Part shown: piece by piece, positions 5,755 through 8,485 of the stretch | Position numbering within the stretch: position 1 is the stretch's first letter | Layout of the letters: each line of letters opens with the position of its first letter | Notes under the pieces: model-generated | Told to the model about the DNA's origin: nothing | What the model saw: only the letters and a program-made list of their open reading frames with translations | Databases searched by the model: none | Program-made: the position numbers and the translations under genes | Source of the DNA: Alphaproteobacteria bacterium | GTDB taxonomy: Bacteria > Pseudomonadota > Alphaproteobacteria > UBA8366 | Length of the DNA stretch: 8,485 nucleotides | NCBI GenBank assembly: GCA_018665505.1 | Contig: JABJCS010000385.1 | Location: 1 to 8,485, forward strand | Direction: 5' to 3'

Positions 5755-7059
5755 ATGCTGACCCCAGAAGAAAATGCAATCCTGACGGAGACCAATCCTG
5801 AAACACCGATGGGCGAATACTTCCGCCGATACTGGCAACCGGTGGCTCTGTCCGAGGAATTGGAAGAATGCGACGGGGCACCCATCCGGGTGACGGTGAT
5901 GGGCGAAGATCTGGTCGCCTTCCGCGATACAGAGGGCCGCGTCGGACTGATGGATCGGGTATGCCCGCACCGGGGCGCCGATATGTATTTCGGGCGCAAT
6001 GAGGAATGCGGATTGCGCTGTGTCTATCACGGCTGGAAATTCGACGTAAACGGCAAGGCCATGGACTTACCTAACGTCCCGCCCGGCGTGCGCCATCATG
6101 AGACGGTGCGGATCAAGACGTATCCGACCCGGGAGTTCGGCGATATCGTTTGGGCCTATATGGGGCCGTCGACAGGTGATATGCCGGAAGTGCCGACCCT
6201 GGAATTCGGTTTGGTTTCGGACAGCAAGCGATTTGTGATGAAGCAGAAGGTAGAATGCAATTGGGTCCAAGCCATGGAAGGCGATCTGGACACGTCGCAC
6301 TTCTCCTTCCTGCATATGCCCGCTCCCCATGTCGAGACGATGGAGAATAAGGACGTTAATTCGCCCAACAGACATCTTGAGTGGATGCGCCGGGACGGTC
6401 GACCGAAATTCGATCTTCTGGACCATGAAGTGGGATTTGTTGCGGGTGGTGCCCGGGCGACCGATGACGATGGAGAGCTCTACTGGCGTATGACCCAGTT
6501 CATGTTGCCATCCCACGGCACAGGCCCGGCCACGGTTCCGGGTGAGACCTATTACGGCTTCACACTGGTGCCGATCGATGATTATTCGTGTTGGATGTAT
6601 TGCTACGCCTGGAACCCGGAGCGCGACCTGCACGATGCGGAGCGCGAGAAGCTTATTGAAGGGCATGGAATCATGGCCAAGGTCGGCCCGGATTACATGC
6701 CAGTCCGCAACCGGGCGAACGAGTACCAGATCGACCGCTCCCGGCAAAAGAACGAAACCTATACCGGTGTAATCGGGACTGCTGAACAGGACATTATGGT
6801 CCAGCAAAGCCAGGGATTGATCGCCGATCGGACTCGCGAGAATTTGACCGCGACCGACGCCGCGATCGTGCGCTTTCGTCGCCTCCTGATCGAGGGGGCG
6901 CTGGCGTTGGATGAGCAAGGTGTGGAGCCGGATGCACCGCGTCGCCACGACGCATATCGCACACGGCCCGGTGCCTGGGTGGCGACGAGCGATAAGGAAT
7001 TGTTGGAAGTTCTGATCGAGCGTTTCGGACACGAACGCGGGCTCGTCTCTTCGTCGTGA
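5755..7059 (+). CDS. Rieske non-heme iron oxygenase alpha subunit, copy 2 (tandem paralogue)
   Basis: A 434-residue paralogue of the preceding gene, about 71% identical by hand alignment. All metal ligands are kept: Cys70, His72, Cys89, His92, Asp179, His182, His187, and Asp346 as the likely third iron ligand. A GTG at 5740 would extend the frame by five residues and overlap the upstream gene. The ATG at 5755 is preferred because MLTPEENAIL lines up exactly with the start of copy 1, and GAGG at 5742-5745 lies 9 bp before it. The upstream TGA ends one base earlier, so the pair is tightly coupled. The two proteins differ most at residues 191-205 and 210-220, just past the iron histidines, where substrate-facing loops are expected. 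They may differ in substrate, or form a mixed oligomer. No ferredoxin or reductase gene follows. Confidence 0.95.
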   Translation: MLTPEENAILTETNPETPMGEYFRRYWQPVALSEELEECDGAPIRVTVMGEDLVAFRDTEGRVGLMDRVCPHRGADMYFGRNEECGLRCVYHGWKFDVNGKAMDLPNVPPGVRHHETVRIKTYPTREFGDIVWAYMGPSTGDMPEVPTLEFGLVSDSKRFVMKQKVECNWVQAMEGDLDTSHFSFLHMPAPHVETMENKDVNSPNRHLEWMRRDGRPKFDLLDHEVGFVAGGARATDDDGELYWRMTQFMLPSHGTGPATVPGETYYGFTLVPIDDYSCWMYCYAWNPERDLHDAEREKLIEGHGIMAKVGPDYMPVRNRANEYQIDRSRQKNETYTGVIGTAEQDIMVQQSQGLIADRTRENLTATDAAIVRFRRLLIEGALALDEQGVEPDAPRRHDAYRTRPGAWVATSDKELLEVLIERFGHERGLVSSS

Positions 7060-7070
7060 GCAATAATATC

Positions 7071-7142
7071 GTCATTCCCGTGCAGGCGGGAATCCAGTGA
7101 CCTCACGATTGCATTTTGGAGTCCCGCCTGCGCGGGAATGAC
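7071..7142. repeat. Imperfect palindromic repeat (REP/dRS3-like), 25-bp arms
   Basis: The arm 7071-7095 (starting gtcattcccg) pairs with 7118-7142 (ending cgggaatgac): 23 of 25 positions match and one mismatch is a G-T wobble. The loop is 22 bp. Each arm carries its own smaller palindrome; the first contains ATTCCCG-6 bp-CGGGAAT, which also fits the ATTCCC-N8-GGGAAT pattern known as dRS3 in Neisseria. Similar GTCATTCCCG...CGGGAATCC palindromes are scattered through many proteobacterial genomes, so a non-autonomous dispersed repeat is likely. It lies between the second Rieske gene and the FAD dehydrogenase and could also act as a transcript-end or stability hairpin. Confidence 0.7.
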
Positions 7143-7183
7143 CAACTAAAATGGAGCTATCTGATGCAATTGTCCCCCCGCGT

Positions 7184-7190
7184 GGGAGGT
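7184..7190 (+). promoter_or_regulatory. Strong Shine-Dalgarno (GGGAGGT) for the FAD dehydrogenase
   Basis: GGGAGGT ends 5 bp before the ATG at 7196 and is the best ribosome site among the plus-strand genes, which fixes the start. The rest of the 7060-7195 gap holds the palindromic repeat. A -10-like TAAAAT at 7147-7152 has no matching -35, so whether this gene has its own promoter is unclear. Confidence 0.75.
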
Positions 7191-7195
7191 AAGCC

Positions 7196-8485
7196 ATGAC
7201 TGTCGAAACCGCTTTCGATGTTGTTATCGTCGGGACCGGTGCCGCTGGATTGAGCGCGGCGCTTGCCGCGTCTTCGAAAGGGGCTCGGGTGTTGGTGCTG
7301 GAGAAGGCCGATGTCGTCGGTGGTACGACCGCGATGTCCGGAGGGTGCATTTGGGCGCCTCGCCATCACCGCGCCGCGCAGTTGGGGATCGAGGATTCGC
7401 GGGAAGCAGTACTGGAATATATTCGCGCCGTTTCTCCGGAAGGTTGGCACAATACGGAAGAGCCACTTTGGGCGGCGTTCGTGGATTACGTACCGGAAAC
7501 GATCAAGTTCCTTGAAGAGCGGAGCCCTTTGCGGTTCGTGCCGAATAACGATCCAGACCCTTATGCTGAGGAAGCAGGTGGATTGGAAAAAGGCCGAAAT
7601 ATTTCCGCGGCGCCTTTGCCACTCGGTATTCTCGGCGATTGGCGGGATCGGGTGCGGAAACCGACTCTGTCTGTTTGGCTTAGCTACGAAGAAATCGTCG
7701 ATACTTTCTTTTTCGCAAATCCGAAGAAATGGGCTCTCCGGTATGGACCTCGCTTGTTCTGGCGCACGTTACGGAAAATCAGGACGCGGGGAAATTCACT
7801 GAGCATTGGATTGCTGAAAGGCTGCCTTGACGCGGGTGTCGAGATTTGGACCGGTGCCCCGGCGCAGCGGTTGATTAAATCCGGCGACGCGGTCACTGGC
7901 ATCGAGGTGGAACGCAATGGTGAGATCGTCACCATAGAAGCGCCCAAGGGCGTTATCCTTGCCAGCGGCGGCTTCGAATGGAATCCGGAGATGATGGCCG
8001 AGCATTTTCCCGGCCCCGTCGAGTGGACCGCGAGCCCGTCCACCAATACCGGCGACGGGCAACGGATGGCGGCGGACGTGGGTGCACAGCTCGACCGTAT
8101 GGATCAGGCACTGATCATGGGCACGACGCCGGTGATGTATGAAGGGCGGATTCAGGGGCAACCGGCGGCGGATTATTTCCTGCCCCACTCGATGATCGTC
8201 AATCGCCACGGTAAGCGTTTCGTGAATGAGAAGCAGATGAATGTGGGTTTGGCCTTCGCTGAACGTGATCCGGAAACAGACACGCCAATGCACCTGCCCG
8301 CATGGCGAATTTATGACGGACAGTTTGCGTCAAAATATTCCCATGCCTTACCGAACAAATCCGTCGAAGGGAATCGTTTCCACTCTGATACCTTAGAAGA
8401 ACTGGCCGCACTGATCGATGTTGATCCAGCCGGATTGGTGGAGACGGCGGCGCGGTTCAGCGGGTTCGCCCGCGCCGGTGTCGAC
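7196..8485 (+). CDS. FAD-dependent dehydrogenase, 3-ketosteroid-delta1-dehydrogenase/fumarate reductase flavoprotein-like, 3'-truncated
   Basis: The frame is open for 430 codons from the ATG at 7196 to the window edge with no stop or frameshift; relatives are about 550-570 residues, so the C-terminal fifth is missing. The N-terminal FAD site is clear: strand VVIVGTGAAG (9-18), Glu36 ending the second strand (VLVLEK), and GGTTAMSGGCIWAP (42-55), the pattern of KstD-like members of the FAD_binding_2 family. Further family segments are LASGGFEWNP (255-264), the FAD-contacting STNTGDG (282-288), and VNRHGKRFVNE (335-345). Relatives introduce a double bond next to a carbonyl (delta1-dehydrogenation of 3-ketosteroids) or reduce fumarate-type substrates. 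The catalytic tyrosines of true KstD cannot be judged here, partly because the C-terminus is absent. It follows the Rieske pair on the same strand after a 136-bp gap. The steroid substrate is not established. Confidence 0.92.
   Translation, partial: MTVETAFDVVIVGTGAAGLSAALAASSKGARVLVLEKADVVGGTTAMSGGCIWAPRHHRAAQLGIEDSREAVLEYIRAVSPEGWHNTEEPLWAAFVDYVPETIKFLEERSPLRFVPNNDPDPYAEEAGGLEKGRNISAAPLPLGILGDWRDRVRKPTLSVWLSYEEIVDTFFFANPKKWALRYGPRLFWRTLRKIRTRGNSLSIGLLKGCLDAGVEIWTGAPAQRLIKSGDAVTGIEVERNGEIVTIEAPKGVILASGGFEWNPEMMAEHFPGPVEWTASPSTNTGDGQRMAADVGAQLDRMDQALIMGTTPVMYEGRIQGQPAADYFLPHSMIVNRHGKRFVNEKQMNVGLAFAERDPETDTPMHLPAWRIYDGQFASKYSHALPNKSVEGNRFHSDTLEELAALIDVDPAGLVETAARFSGFARAGVD

Noticed and set aside
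4866..5999. Long minus-strand open frame (377 codons) across both Rieske genes
   Set aside because: It is antisense to two clear oxygenase genes, crosses their junction, and its protein shows no domain; the GC-rich codon pattern of the real genes explains it.
6067..7032. Minus-strand open frame (321 codons) opposite the second Rieske gene
   Set aside because: Antisense shadow; no recognisable motifs and no ribosome site that outweighs the plus-strand gene with full metal ligands.
7071..7142. CRISPR array
   Set aside because: Only two inverted, not direct, repeat arms around one short spacer; no further units or cas genes.
7147..7152. -10-like TAAAAT as a separate promoter for the FAD gene
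   Set aside because: No acceptable -35 at 16-18 bp; the region upstream is occupied by the palindromic repeat.
7263..7802. 179-codon plus-strand open frame inside the FAD dehydrogenase
   Set aside because: Out of frame with the continuous 430-codon FAD gene whose FAD-binding motifs are intact; its product is Arg/Cys-rich without motifs.
7196..8485. Possible frameshift in the FAD dehydrogenase
   Set aside because: Codon-by-codon reading from 7196 to the edge shows one uninterrupted frame; it merely lacks a stop within the window.

Overview
The window looks like a catabolic (accessory-metabolism) segment from a moderately GC-rich proteobacterium. An alphaproteobacterium of Rhodospirillales type is the best guess from protein flavour and from the small GC-rich palindromic repeats, but no marker gene fixes the taxonomy. 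Eight protein-coding genes cover almost all of it. The first is cut at its 5' end and the last at its 3' end. No RNA gene, transposase, phage gene or CRISPR array is visible.

Layout. Positions 1-1393 (+) hold the C-terminal half of a nitronate monooxygenase-family flavoprotein, followed 28 bp later by a classical SDR dehydrogenase. A short GC-rich hairpin (1409-1431) lies between this pair and a convergent two-gene minus-strand unit. That unit is a malate/L-lactate (Ldh2-type) dehydrogenase (3560-2547) followed by a six-Asp-box beta-propeller protein (2509-1448). A 76-bp divergent intergenic region (3561-3636) carries a plausible sigma70-like promoter and a 7-bp dyad. It separates the minus unit from a plus-strand run: an arylmalonate decarboxylase/maleate isomerase-family protein (3637-4395), then two tandem paralogous Rieske non-heme iron oxygenase alpha subunits (4440-5753 and 5755-7059, one base apart). 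After a 136-bp gap with a large imperfect hairpin repeat (7071-7142) comes a KstD/fumarate-reductase-like FAD dehydrogenase (7196 to the window end), whose frame is open to the edge.

How it may work together (inference). Rieske hydroxylation, flavin-dependent dehydrogenation of a ring or alpha,beta position, SDR and Ldh2 oxidation of hydroxy groups or 2-hydroxyacids, and a decarboxylase/isomerase-fold enzyme together suggest breakdown of an unidentified cyclic or aromatic carboxylic acid. No ferredoxin or reductase partner for the oxygenases lies in the window. The two most unusual points are these: the arylmalonate decarboxylase-like protein appears to lack both catalytic cysteine positions of its superfamily, and the two Rieske genes (about 71% protein identity by hand count) share a nearly substitution-free DNA block exactly over the [2Fe-2S] motif, which suggests recent gene conversion.
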